In this document: in pieces, positions 48,929 to 59,482 of the stretch
Layout of the letters: each line of letters begins with the position of its first letter
Numbering within the stretch: position 1 is the stretch's first letter
Source: Ilex aquifolium
Taxonomy: Eukaryota > Streptophyta > Magnoliopsida > Aquifoliales > Aquifoliaceae
Reading direction: 5' to 3'
DNA length: 64,000 bases
NCBI GenBank assembly: GCA_951799425.1
Contig: OX637405.1
Location: 31,355,635 to 31,419,634, forward strand
Notes under the pieces: model-generated
Databases searched by the model: none
The model's input: only the letters and a program-made list of their open reading frames with translations
What the model was told of the DNA's origin: nothing
Program-made: the position numbers and the translations under genes

Positions 48929-49544
48929 ATCTCTATTGAAGTTCAAGGCTCCAAGTCTACATCCAACTCTTTGACAATGTATCAATCTAAGCATAATCCA
49001 TTCCCATTTGCACTCTTCAAAGTTCAATCTTCAAACTCAAACTATAGTAAATAAGACACATGAAAACAAAACAAAGCACATGAGCATAGCATAAAGACTC
49101 AAATAAACGAAACTGAAAATAAATTATACAACTACTGCCAAGTTCCACTTGAAAATACAAATATTACCACTACTATCAATTAATTAATCTACAACCCAAT
49201 TATATATAATGAACAATAAGAATCACAAACAAGCCACAAGTTCAATACCACAATTCATAATGCTCTTACCAAACATGTCTGCAATCCTACATATATAACC
49301 CACCAAATCTCCTTATAGCGAATTTTATAACCAAAGGTTTAAGAATCTAATTTTTTTTCAGTCATCAAGCAAAAACATACAAAAGAACATAAATATTATG
49401 CGCACAATTAATCGAACACCCTAAATTTTATACAAAAAGAGAGATGGAGTACCTGTTTAAGCTGGACTGGTGGAGGACTCGAGCTTGCTGCTAGCAGCAG
49501 AGACTCAACAAGAGACCGAGATAGAGTAACTGTAAGTCTATAAC

Positions 49545-49900
49545 TATAAGAGGGAGAGGGAGAGAGAGGGAGAGAAAGAGAGAGAGGGGAGAGAGAGAGA
49601 GAGAAGGGGGAGGGAACTCTCCTCGTGGAGGTTGTGCTCAGTTGCTGGTGGAGGCTGTGCTCAATCGCTGGTCGAGCTGTGCTCAGTTATTGGAGTTCTC
49701 TGTCTGGATCGATTTAGGGCAAAACAAAAGCCAAAATGGCAAAAGAACAAAATGCATGCCGGTGCTGGAGGCTAGACTGGAGAATGGAGTCGCTGGTGGA
49801 GGCTGGACTGGAGAATGGACTCACTGGTGGAGGATGTGCTCACTGCTTAGTCGTTGGTGGAGGCAGTGCTCAGTCGCTGGTGGAGCTGTGCTAAGTCGCT
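49545..49900. repeat. GA tract and minisatellite in the split hAT element
   Basis: A GA-rich tract (about 49545-49612) is followed by repeats of a unit like gctggtggaggctgtgctca, about five degenerate copies to 49900. Confidence 0.7.
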
Positions 49901-50181
49901 GATGCCTGGTGGTCTGGATTGATTTAGGGCAAAACAAAAACCAAAAGGGCAAATGAACAAAATGCCCAAAAAGTGGAAAAAATCATAGATTTATACAAAT
50001 GAAATTAAACCGTCCGGTTTGGTTAACTCGTCCGGTTCTCATAGGTTTACCGGTTCATCGGTTTGATCCCGGTTTCTATACACAAACGGTCTTTTATGAG
50101 AATCGACCCGATTTGAGCACCGGTTCACCGGGTTAACCCATCAGGCCGGGCCGGGTTGGGTTTTAAAACACTGATATGTAC

Positions 50182-50735
50182 TACGAGCGGCACCTAGCTG
50201 GATCCAACTGCTATCTTTAAATTCACGACTGCTTGTAAAACGTCGCTCGGGTTAGGTTAGATTTGGACTTTGGAATAAAGATTAGCACGTATGAGGAAGG
50301 GGAAAGTGTAAGGCATCCAAAAAAAAAAATCGATAGTGAATTGTCGATTACAATTTTTTATAGTAAAGTACAATTTTTGAAAGAAAAAATTACAACTACT
50401 GAAGGAAAGATAATGATCAATCACATATACTCATGATCGACCGTGAGTTTCCTTTCAACAATTGTAACTTCTCTATTATGAATTGTAAATTGACTTTTAA
50501 AAATTATTACTTTACTTTTGAAAGTTGTAACTTTTGTGTCGATCCCACACCTTATTTATAACTTCATCGTATATAAGGCAATTTAAAGAAATTTCCAAAC
50601 CCTAAAACTTTTTTCAAAACAATCCTAAATCCGTAATTATAAGAAAGTTTCTAAAAACAACAAAATAACATGTTTACAACTCTTTAACAAAAGAGTAATA
50701 CAACTCTTTAACAAATTATGTTAGTTTTTTAGGTC
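50182..50735. other. Interval between the hAT element and element B
   Basis: It contains the second copy of the dispersed repeat (50318-50545) and AT-rich sequence. No gene is seen. Confidence 0.5.
50318..50545. repeat. Dispersed repeat (copy 2)
   Basis: It matches the outer parts of 33866-34695: tgtcgattacaattttttat, atgatcgaccgtgag, caattgtaacttctctatta and gaaagttgtaactttt in the same order. This copy lacks the 0.5-kb internal insertion. Confidence 0.6.
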
Positions 50736-50740
50736 TCAAT

Positions 50741-51397
50741 TGATGATGCACAAATTAGTTTTGCACACCATCTGTCAAGTAATTAATGCAGATAATAAAA
50801 TAGAGAAAGAAAACTCAACACAAGCAACACAAAATTTATGTGGTTCGATCAAGTTGACATATTCCACTGTGAAAGGCTAGGATGGTCTGAGTGTTTTATT
50901 GTTGTAGAAGTGTAAGGAGATCAGGTGAGAGCAATGAGAGCTCAAATGGGAGTAATGAGAGCTCAAGTGAGGTACAAGATGTAAGAGATATGAGAGTGAT
51001 GCCAGATTTGATCCCTGGTGTGAGATGCCCCCCATGTGAAGGTGAGACTTACATTTTATAGTCATCTTCTAACAGATTGAGGTGACTTATCAGTAATTAA
51101 AAGGTTAATATGCTGGAGGTGGCGTCATCTTCACAACGGATAAGGTTGTTGCGGGGCTCTCCTCAAGACCAAGCCTTAGGATGACGTGGTTGACTTCCTT
51201 GCCCCTTACTCCATGGTGGAGTGGATGAGGCTCTTGGGATGGCGTTGCCTACTCCTTGATGACGTGGCTCTTGGAGCCTTGTTGAGCCTGACTAGGTGTG
51301 GATCTCTTTTGGTTTGGATTCATTGGTTTTGGTCTAGGTGGATCCTTTATTCAAGTTGAGCTCATAACTTGAGTTGTGTCTTGGGTCTGGCCCATCA
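50741..51397 (-). repeat. 3' LTR of element B
   Basis: The 657-bp LTR starts tgatgatgcacaaattag and ends ggcccatca. It differs from its partner by many substitutions and small indels. It carries degenerate repeats of an agcaatgagagctca-like unit at about 50930-50975. Confidence 0.93.
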
Positions 51398-51415
51398 TTT
51401 GCCCCCCAATGGCCC
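51398..51415 (-). other. Polypurine tract of element B
   Basis: The minus strand reads ccattggggggcaaa up to the LTR boundary, the same form as in element C (60074-60090). Confidence 0.75.
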
Positions 51416-52759
51416 GAGTCCAATAAAACTTGGAGAATAGGGCATTTAACTGAATTTGGACTCTGGCCGACGAAGACTCCTTTTGACTGATGAGCCCTTT
51501 TCCTTCTTGATACGATTTTTTCCCATAAGACGCTCCTTACCACGAAAACTCCACCCCATTCCATCACTGATTAGGATTTAAAAAACCCTAGGCTATAAAT
51601 TGGGGGCCTTTCCCTTTTTTTTTTTCATTCCATTTATCCTTGAGAGGATTAGATTGAAGAGTGATAAAGGGCAGAGATGGTGTGAGTGAAGCAGACATGA
51701 GCAAGGCGGGCATGGGCGCCGTGGCAATGGCAGATGGCGCAAGGGTTGAGGTGGCAGGAGCCGGGGTGGGCGCCTGCAGCGCGGGCGACGTGGGCGCGGG
51801 CACCGCGGAAGCAACGGACTCTAGGGCTGGCGCGGGTCTGCAAGGGTGCCTAGAGCATGGGCGTAGACAGGGGTACATGAGCTGGCCTAGACACGATTGT
51901 GGGCACTAGAGGCACTGTGGTTAGCGTTGGCACATGGGCAGGTGCAGGTACATGAGCGGACATAGGAGCTGTACACCAGGAGGCAGGGCGTCAGGAGCTG
52001 GGCGTAGGAGGGGGTGCTAGGAGCAAGGCATCTAGAAGGGGCGTTAGAAAGGTGCGCCAAGAGACTGGTTTCCAGGTACAAGAGAGCTAGTACCTAGGAG
52101 CAGGTGCCAGATACTTAGTGTTGGGAGCGCAGGCAGGCTTTATGTGCACTAGGTGTTAAGCGCGGGAGCGTTGCGGCAACGAGGCAGCGGTGCCGGATGA
52201 CCGAAAAAAGGATGAGACCCAATTGTTGACATTCAATCTAATGTAATCCCGCGGGTTGTAGACGGCCTGAGTTTCAAGAGCGTGCTTAAAGATGGCAAAA
52301 ATAATGTTACTCCAACATCAAAATATCTAACATGATTACTTGGAGGGAGAGTTAGACACATCGGGCTGTAGAGAAATAGAGGCTGCTTGCGTGAGAGCAA
52401 AGACAGAGTTTGAGGGTTGCTCGTGAGAGAGTTGCACCTCTTCAGACTGAGCTTTTGGCGACCTGTAAGAGAGTCGTTAAGCTGGAGGTAGGCTGACTGT
52501 GAAGCTGCCTGCATGAGAGCAAAGGCATAATTTGAGGGTTGCTCGTGAGAGAGTTGCACCTTTTGAAACTGAGATTTTGACGACCCGTGAGAGAGTCGCT
52601 AAGCTGGAGGTAGGCTAACTGAGTAGAGCAGAGATAGGTCAAATTTTTGACGACCTAGAGCAAATATAGACCATGCTTTTGGTGACTCGCGAGAGGATTC
52701 ACCTCACCTGGATCTGGTGGTGTCCTCAATATTCATATATTTTTGAGTTTTTGCCAGTA
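51416..52759. other. Element B interior between the polypurine tract and gag
   Basis: A GC-rich stretch (about 51660-52200) with ggcgtaggagg-like degenerate repeats is followed by a 122-bp tandem pair. Its reading frames are Ala/Pro/Arg-rich low-complexity translations in several frames, so I do not call a gene. Confidence 0.6.
52378..52625 (+). repeat. 122-bp tandem repeat pair in element B
   Basis: The landmark gagggttgctcgtgagagag occurs at about 52412 and 52534. Each copy also has a gacccgtgagagagtcgcta-like block, which is related to the 74-bp repeats of element C. Confidence 0.85.
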
Positions 52760-53717
52760 GTTCTGGCATGCTCTTTGGTGCTCACTTCATTACTGAAAAG
52801 AGGAAACTCGATGAGTGGAGGCCTCCCAGGAAGGCGGTTATGGTGACTTTGTCATTAGACTCCTCGATTTGGAGGACTTCCTCGTTAAAACGAGTGAGGT
52901 AACCCCTCAAACTCTAGTCTAATCATGTTGTATGTTGAGCAGATGGATGACAGGCTTCTGGTGGCAGCATCCACTAATGAAATTTGCCACAAATGATTTG
53001 CTTAATTTGGCGAATGAGCTTATGGAGTCTGGGGTGAGCTTGGCGAACCACTATCGGGCAAATCCCTTCAGGGTAGTTGGCAAAACTCTGCACATGATTT
53101 CGTCAGGAGCATTGTACAGTTGCATCAAAGACTTATAGGTGTCGAGGTGATCTAGTGGGTCTTTTGTGCCATCAAACGCTTCCACCGATGGAATTCCGAA
53201 TTTTTGGGAAAGTGGGTACTTTGCCACATAGGCTACGAAAGGCATGTTAGTGCATTTTACGAGGTACTCAATAGTTTCGGGACCTTGTGCCTTCATGGTG
53301 TTGAAGACGTCGCTCAGTTTATTTTGCACCTCTTTGATTTTTTCGTCCCAGTGATTGAGGGTTCCTTTGAAATTGTCGTGGAAATGACTCCCATGTTCCA
53401 CGCTTTGATTTTCGCCCTCATCCTCTTGAAAATGAGGGTCTCCACCATGAGAAGAGGGAGCTTGAAGAGGACGTGGAGGTGTCTCATGGTTCTGGTGTGG
53501 GGCTCCCCTGTATGGAGCTCCCAAGGGGGCGCCGGCGTAGAGCTCCTCTAGGCTGTGCTCCTTCTTGTTGTCCAGCGAGCATGAGTTGTAGGATCTGCTG
53601 ATTCTGAATTACGTGCTGCTGCATTGATTCCAGCATCTATTGTGCGTTCGGAACAAGATTGGTTGGTGGAGGAGCAACCTCCTCCCCTCGTGGCGGACTG
53701 TCTTCAAGTTGATTCAT
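52760..53717 (-). pseudogene. Element B gag, degenerate
   Basis: The start codon is at 53717 (MNQLEDSPPRGEEVAPPP). A stop follows after about 26 codons. The best preserved part (53524-53051) contains HWDEKIKEVQNKLSDVF and KFGIPSVEAFDGTKDPLDHL, the same gag core as in element A, followed by YKSLMQLYNAPDEIMCRVL. Further stops lie near 52920-52990 before SLRGYLTRFNEEVLQIEES. The target site of the solo LTR (53719-53723) lies 1 bp upstream of the start codon. Confidence 0.82.
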
Positions 53718-54731
53718 GGATCTTGTAAAACAGGGGTAAATTTGAACTTTTACGAAAAAGGTAAAACGGTAATTTATCACTTCGGTACGGGTTGGAAACT
53801 CAATTTTTTTCTAAAACTCGGATGATTAAATGGACTTCACCATTGTATTCGTCTTGAGAAATCTAGTTACCCTGTCAAATTTCGTCGAATTCCGAGATAG
53901 TCGGATTTTTTGCGTTTTACGAAGCGGTCGGGTCTCGGGTGACCTAAAAAAACGAAATTTTTAATAAATTTCAAAATTTGAAAAATAATTTAAAGCAAGT
54001 TGAAATAAAAATATTTTGAACTTAAATCGGAGCAAAATTTAATCGTTTCGGGGCAAAAAGGGACTCGGGAAAAAGGAGGACGTGTGGCGCATTGTGAGCC
54101 AAGTGTTTGGAGACTATAAAAGGGGAAGAAAAATCAGATTTCTTCCCCATATTCTGCTGGTCTTCAACGTTGGAGAGAAAGAGAGGAAAAAAGAGAGAAA
54201 TCCAACCTTCTATCTACGATCTACGACCCTACGGTGCCCGAATTAACACGAGCCAAGAATTAAAGTTGTTCTATTCGACGAGGGCAACGCCTACATACCA
54301 AAAAGAGCAAATTTCACCGAAGTTCAAGAAATGGGATTTTGGAAAATCAAAGGCTAAGAACTTGGGTTGTGTTCTTGAAGCTTCCTACGGATATTTTACG
54401 CTTCAAGAGGTAGGATTTTTTCCCTAATTAGGTTTATTTCCAACCTAGGGTGAATATATGGAATTGATAGGTTGTTAGAAATTATTAACAATTGTCTGTT
54501 GTGATGAAATGGGTATTGGAAATGAATATAAATTAATCCTAGTCTGAATTGATAATTAGAAATTGCTAAGCATGTAATGTCCTGGATAAATGTGATGTGT
54601 GGGCATGTTATGTGTTTACATGATGCCTTAATGATTTTAGTGTGTTGATATCATGATTATGTGATAACATGCTTGAAAATTGTATTGTACGAAATGTTGA
54701 GAGGGTGTATAAAATGTTAATATATGTTTAT

Positions 54732-54938
54732 GGGTTAATTGCGGCTGTGGTCCCCAAAGTATTTATTTTGTCTCATTTTGGTCCCCAACCTTCTAATTGC
54801 ATCAAGTTGGTCCCCAAAATATTACAAATGCACTCACCTAGTCCCCGCCGTTGACGACGTCCATAATTCCGTCTGTTCATAGTCATGTGCCATCCGCATG
54901 ACTCAAGTGAGGGGCTTATATGACATTTAGCCTTCTCC
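54732..54938 (+). repeat. Left terminal inverted repeat of the Pack-MULE
   Basis: It pairs with 55740-55946 in inverted orientation. Conserved blocks include ggtccccaaagtatt, ccaaccttctaattgcatca and gactcaagtgaggggc. Confidence 0.95.
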
Positions 54939-55037
54939 AAAACTTTATACGTCTCGTAGGATACAACTCTTGTACTCAATTTCGTATCTCCTCTGAAATC
55001 TCAAGAAAACCCTAACCCTAGTTTTCGATTCATTCAC

Positions 55038-55565
55038 TTGCAAATGAATTTCTTCAAATCCATCTTATCAGACAATACGAATCATCCAAAATCCGAGAAT
55101 CCCCAAAAAACTGATCCCAATTCCCCCTCAAACCCATCCTATAAACACTACGACGAGAACGACGCCGTTGACCAAGATCAGAGCTCCCGATCACACGGCC
55201 AACCTAACTCAAACCCTAACTCGTCCGATGGTGGTGGTGGGTGGAGATTTGGAGGTCTAATCCAGAGCTATGCGACCCAATTGGAGTCAGTACTCGAGAC
55301 CTACCGTCGTGATCTCAGAGAATTTGGGCTGGGGTTGAAGAAAGAAACTTCTCTGTTTCGTGAAGTTGCAAGCCGAGCCGTGAAGGACCTCCCGTCTTCG
55401 ATTGAAGCGGCTCACGGAGCAATCGATGGAGTACTAAAGTCGACTGCCGAGATCATCTCTCACCGTAAAGAAACCCTTCTTTCTGCCTCTGATTTCCAAA
55501 ACAATACGCCTGATACGAATTCGAGTTGGAGTTCAAGACGGTATAGTAGATTCGATTTTTTGTGA
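55038..55565 (+). pseudogene. Captured 5' fragment of a BSD-domain protein gene
   Basis: An intact 175-codon frame starts MNFFKSILSDNT. It has a low-complexity Ser/Asn/Pro segment, then GGGWRFGGLIQSYATQLES, VLETYRRDLREFGLGLKKE and REVASRAVKDLPSSIEAA, which I recognise as the N-terminal region of plant BSD-domain proteins. It stops after RRYSRFDFL. Directly after the stop, another frame reads CEEPEDLEDYNNW, the next conserved family segment. A short deletion has therefore removed the link and shifted the frame. The BSD domain itself, further downstream in family members, was not captured or is lost. The start codon and about 300 bp of upstream sequence (including left repeat) remain, so transcription is conceivable. 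The parent gene is not in this window. Confidence 0.82.
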
Positions 55566-55739
55566 AGAACCTGAGGATTTGGAGGATTACAATAATTGGA
55601 GCCAATCTGCTGTGAGCCAAGTTCCTTCCCTTCCCCTCATTTTCTCCCTCTCAATTCTATGCTCTGTAATAGACAATGGGTCATAGGGAGGAGGCTAAAT
55701 GGGTCATAACCGATGGCGGGAAGGTTTCCTCCAGTAATG

Positions 55740-55946
55740 GGAGAAGGCTAAATGTCATATATGCCCCTCACTTGAGTCATGCGGATGACACATGACTATG
55801 AACAGACGGAATCATGGACGACATCAACGGTGGGGACTAGATAAGTGCATTTGTAATACTTTGGGGACCAACTTGATGCAATTAGAAGGTTGGGGACCAA
55901 AATGAGACAAAATGAATACTTTGGGGACCATAGCCGCAATTAACCC
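55740..55946 (-). repeat. Right terminal inverted repeat of the Pack-MULE
   Basis: It is the inverted partner of 54732-54938. A short piece of its inner edge (gaggctaaatgggtcat) is imperfectly repeated at about 55691-55707, possibly filler DNA from the capture event. Confidence 0.93.
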
Positions 55947-57175
55947 TATGTTTATTGATATATTGACATTGAAATGGATAATGGTGATTATATGCTTGGG
56001 ATATAAATTTTCATGGAGTATGTTGATGTGTGGTTAATTGGGCCATGTAGCATTTATAGCATATTGGACATGATTGTTGTATTGCAAATATACATTACAT
56101 TGCATTATGCACGGAGGTATCACATTCATGAACATTGAGCATGAGTGGGGGTGTGTATGCATGGTTGTAATCAAACACTACATATGGTGAATGATGAGTG
56201 GACTCAGGAACGTTGGATTGAAGATTTGACTGAGTCGCACGGTTTGCATGGTAAATAGGGTCGGGGTTAGCAAAAAGGGCTAGAAGATCCCTCGGGTGCA
56301 AGACCCGGTAGTTGGGGTACGCACTCCCTTGGTTCGGTCCATAAAGTGTGTGGGTGTACGCGGAACCCTCGGTGGAAGTCCATAAATTCCGTGTGGGTTG
56401 GGTTACCCTTGGTGTAAGTTCATAAATACCCACCCCAAGAAAGACCCAAAAATTTTAAAATGGTCATTGGATGTACAACATCTATGGCGGGGCTTGGAAT
56501 GTTCGGTTTTAAATACATGACATGACATGTGTTGTGGGAGCCAGTGAGGGCTCGGGTTGAAGTTGCATGAGTGAGTCTCATATCATTTCATGGCATGGCA
56601 TGGTAATTCCTATCATTGAATTGCATATTTTTGATTGGAATGGTTGTTGCTTATTAAATGTTGCATGTGAACATTTCATATGCATCTAGGTTGAGGAGTA
56701 GCCTCTTTAGGAGATACCCAATTGAGCGTGGCTCACCATTTATGGGAAAACATTTCAGGTGTGGGATACTCGTCGACAGATGGCTCTCTGTCGGGCCCCC
56801 ATGGTTGAAGAAAAGCCGACATGTAGCTTTTAAATCTTATTTTTGTAAAACTTCATGTAAATTCGTTTTGGACAAGTAATTGTATGTAAAAGAATTGTAA
56901 TCGAAGTCATATGGATTATTTTAATGTAACATTGCATGTTATTATATGAGTATGAATAAATGGACCCGGTGTGGTCAATGTTTACTCCTAAATGGACCCG
57001 GTGTGGTCAATGTTATATGATTGAACATGTTGTGTTTTTGGGTAGAGCTCCCCGTACAAAGGAGACTCTGCCCGAATTTTATTAAATTAAAGACCCCCGA
57101 TTTTTGGGGCGTCACAGATCTGGTGGTGATCGCCATATGTATAGGAAGAAGAGTGCTTAGGTGAGAATTTTTTCA

Positions 57176-57194
57176 GTTCCCACAAACAGCGCCA
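57176..57194 (-). other. Primer binding site of element B
   Basis: The minus strand reads TGGCGCTGTTTGTGGGAAC, 3 bases from the LTR. It is like the site of element A with a substitution in the seventh base (TGGCGCT for TGGCGCC). Confidence 0.7.
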
Positions 57195-57197
57195 AAC

Positions 57198-57863
57198 TGA
57201 TGATGCACAAATTAGTTTTGCACACCATATGTCAAGTAATTAATGTAGATAATAAAATAGAGAGAAAAAACTCAACACAAGCAACACACAATTTAAGTGG
57301 TTCGGTCAAGGTGACCTACTCCACTGTGAAATGGGGTGTTTTATTGTTGTAGGAGTGTAAAGAGATCAGGTGAGAGCAATGAGAGCCCAGATGAGAGCAA
57401 TGAGAGCCCAGATGAGAGCAATGAGAGCTCAGGTAAGGTACAAGATGTGAGAGATATGAGAGTGATGCCAGATGTGATCCCTTGTGTGAGATGCCCCCTA
57501 TGTGTAGGTGAGACTTACATTTTATAGTCATCTCTTAACAGATTGAGGCGGCTTATCAGTAATTAAAAGGCTAATTTGGTGGAGGTGGCATCATCTTCGC
57601 AACGGATAAGGCTGTTGCGGGGCTCTCCTCAAGACCAGACGTTAAGATGGCGTGGTTGACTTCCTTACTCCTTACTCCAAGGTGGTGTGGATGAGGCTCT
57701 TGGGATGGCGTTGCCTACTCCTTGATGACGTGGCTCTTGGAACCTTATTGAGCCTGACTAGGTGTGGATCTCTTTTGGACTGGACTTATTGGGTTTCGTC
57801 TAGGTGGATCCTTTATTCAAGTTGAGCCCATAACTTGAGTTGTGTCTTTGGTCTGGCCCATCA
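57198..57863 (-). repeat. 5' LTR of element B
   Basis: This 666-bp LTR is the partner of 50741-51397. It has an expanded array of the atgagagcaatgagagccc unit at about 57370-57435, which accounts for some of the length difference. Confidence 0.93.
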
Positions 57864-58732
57864 TCAATATCAGTACTCTAAACAAAAATGACATGATTTA
57901 AACAACTAATTGCTCTATACTAAAAAAAAAAAAAAAATCTTAAATACTAAGAATAAAAATACATATATAGAAACTGCTAATCTTGTTCTACATCAAAGGA
58001 GACACCTAAGGTCTTAGGATGACATCTCGATCAAATTCCATAGCCTCCACTCTATGCTTCTCTCATGCTAGCCAAGACCAATGCCCTTCTCATAATTTCT
58101 ACTTCTTCCTACATTCTTCAGGAAAAAGTACAAATAAGGTTTAATGATCAGCCAATTGCTAAGCATCTTTATGCTATCTTCTCCACTTGCTAAATCTAGG
58201 GTAGCTTAACCCTTAGGATGGTTTGGTTAAGCTTACTGTCTTATAAGTAAAGGTCTCAGATTCGATATTTTCTACAACCTGTAAGGACAAATCACTCTAA
58301 TTCTTCAGGGGACATATCCTTAAATTAATTCGAGTTACAGTGGGTGACTCAGAACTCGAGAAAGTAATCAACACAAGCTTAAACATCATGTAGCAAAAAA
58401 CATATGTAGGGTAGCTTTGATATGTGAACTAATGTACAAGGACATTTCTGGAACTCTTCCCTAACAAGCCATACTTGGCATGATGAAAGTGAATGGTCTA
58501 GTTTGATTGCTTGTCCCCGTCAATAATGTGGTGGATACCAAATAATTTTTCAAATTTTATGTGCCAAATGAATTTAAAAAGTCAGATAAATGGATCCCAC
58601 TAGGAAAAAAATTAATTACATCCAATAATTTTTGACAATTCATTTTGATTTGTTAAGCAACTTTTTATAAATTATTTTTTTGGTCTTTTGGAGGTTGGTC
58701 TTTTTTTGTAAACTTATTTGGACTTAAGTAAA

Positions 58733-59310
58733 CTCCCCACCATCATCACTACCACTACCACCACCATCCCAACACCACCACCGCTGTCGTACCCTACCAT
58801 CATCACCATCGCTGTCGCACCTTACAACCACCGCTACTGTCCCACCATCACCCCCACTCCCATGACTATCACAGCTACCACCACCATCGCCGCCCAAACT
58901 ATCGCCACTACCCTACTTCCACCCCACCCCCATCGCCGCCACCACCCCCATCGCCACCCACCACCGATTGCTACCATCGTCGTCCGTGGCTACCACCCAC
59001 CATCATCGTCATCTTATTCTTATATTTATTACCATTACCACTATCTTCTCACTACCACCATCAGCACTAACACCACCCATCATCGTCACCAGTCACTGTC
59101 ACCTACCCCACCACACCTACCACCACCAACCACCATCATCTGTCATCACCCACCACTGCAGCCACCCATTGTCACCTACCCCCACCACACTTACCACCGT
59201 CGTCATTCGCCACCACCCATCACACTGTCGCCTAGAAACACCCATCGTCGCCCACCAACACCATCACCATTGTCGGCCCACCACCACTACCACCGCTCAC
59301 CCTCACTACA
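58733..59310 (+). repeat. CCA/CAT-rich low-complexity tract
   Basis: Degenerate ccaccaccatc, ccatcatcacc and caccacccatcatcgtc units extend across about 580 bp. There is strong strand asymmetry (very few G on the plus strand). Confidence 0.88.
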
Positions 59311-59439
59311 ATCGGTGCTTAAATTTTTTTATATCATCTCTATGTTTGCGATTTGATTTTAGGTGTGAATATAAATATGTTGACAATTTTTTTTATTACT
59401 CCATGTCTTCAGACACGGGAAATAAGTATTATATATATA

Positions 59440-59477
59440 TAGTAACATTAAACAGTAATATACTTAACAAAAAAATA
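59440..59477 (+). repeat. Target-site repeat unit, left of element C
   Basis: The segment agtaacattaaacagtaata then tacttaacaaaaaaat is repeated with few changes directly right of element C at 62924-62956. Confidence 0.7.
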
Positions 59478-59482
59478 GTAAC

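Larger units (their letters stand above)
35902..50173. mobile_element. hAT-type element split by a Ty3/gypsy retrotransposon
   Basis: The left end catagttttaaaatctggcc and the right end, reading inward cagtgttttaaaacccaacc, are inverted relatives. They are flanked by a perfect 8-bp duplication, atatgtac, at 35894-35901 and 50174-50181. Removing the 12.8-kb retrotransposon leaves about 1.5 kb of element (35902-36145 and 48934-50173). The right part has ccggttcaccggg-type subterminal repeats, a GA-rich tract (about 49545-49612) and a minisatellite (about 49624-49900). No transposase is recognised, so the element is non-autonomous. Confidence 0.82.
54732..55946 (+). mobile_element. Pack-MULE: Mutator-like element carrying a host gene fragment
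   Basis: Long terminal inverted repeats of about 207 bp (54732-54938 and 55740-55946) start gggttaattgcggctgtggt and match with roughly 15 differences. The element is flanked by a perfect 9-bp duplication, tatgtttat (54723-54731 and 55947-55955), diagnostic of Mutator transposition. The 0.8-kb interior has no transposase. It holds part of a BSD-domain gene, the defining feature of Pack-MULEs. It lies inside the solo LTR. Confidence 0.95.
53724..57116 (-). mobile_element. Solo LTR of a second LTR-retrotransposon family
   Basis: On the minus strand it begins TGTGACGCCCCAAAAATCGG and ends CCCTGTTTTACA, with perfect 5-bp duplications, gatct, at 53719-53723 and 57117-57121. No internal gag-pol region is present, so it is the product of recombination between two LTRs. 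Removing the nested Mutator element and its 9-bp duplication leaves about 2.2 kb, a size seen for long-LTR chromovirus (Tekay/Del-type) families. Those families often start TGTGACGCCCC. The family assignment is inferred from the terminus only. Confidence 0.88.
50741..57863 (-). mobile_element. gag-only LTR retrotransposon (TR-GAG-like, element B)
   Basis: LTRs at 50741-51397 and 57198-57863 are flanked by a perfect 5-bp duplication, tcaat (50736-50740 and 57864-57868). The interior has a degenerate gag but no protease, reverse transcriptase or integrase. It must therefore borrow enzymes, as in the known TR-GAG class of non-autonomous plant elements. A 3.4-kb solo LTR of another family interrupts it just upstream of the gag start codon. 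Without that insertion it would be about 3.7 kb. Its LTR ends (TGATG...CATCA), polypurine tract and primer site resemble those of elements A and C. Confidence 0.92.
57869..59477. other. Gene-free interval between elements B and C
   Basis: It contains an AC/CCA-rich low-complexity tract and AT-rich DNA. The His/Thr/Pro-rich reading frames over the tract are low-complexity translations and not genes. Confidence 0.55.

Noticed and set aside
51588-51909. Ala/Pro/Arg-rich overlapping frames on both strands
   Set aside because: They come from GC-rich repeats inside element B. Several frames are open at once, a sign of base composition and not coding.
54107-54427. 106-codon frame left of the Pack-MULE
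   Set aside because: It lies inside the solo LTR and matches no gag, pol or host family I recognise. It is more likely leader sequence.
57316-57531. Ser/His-rich repeats resembling a small secreted protein
   Set aside because: They are translations of the short agcaatgagagccc array within the element B LTR, also present in diverged form at 50930-50975.
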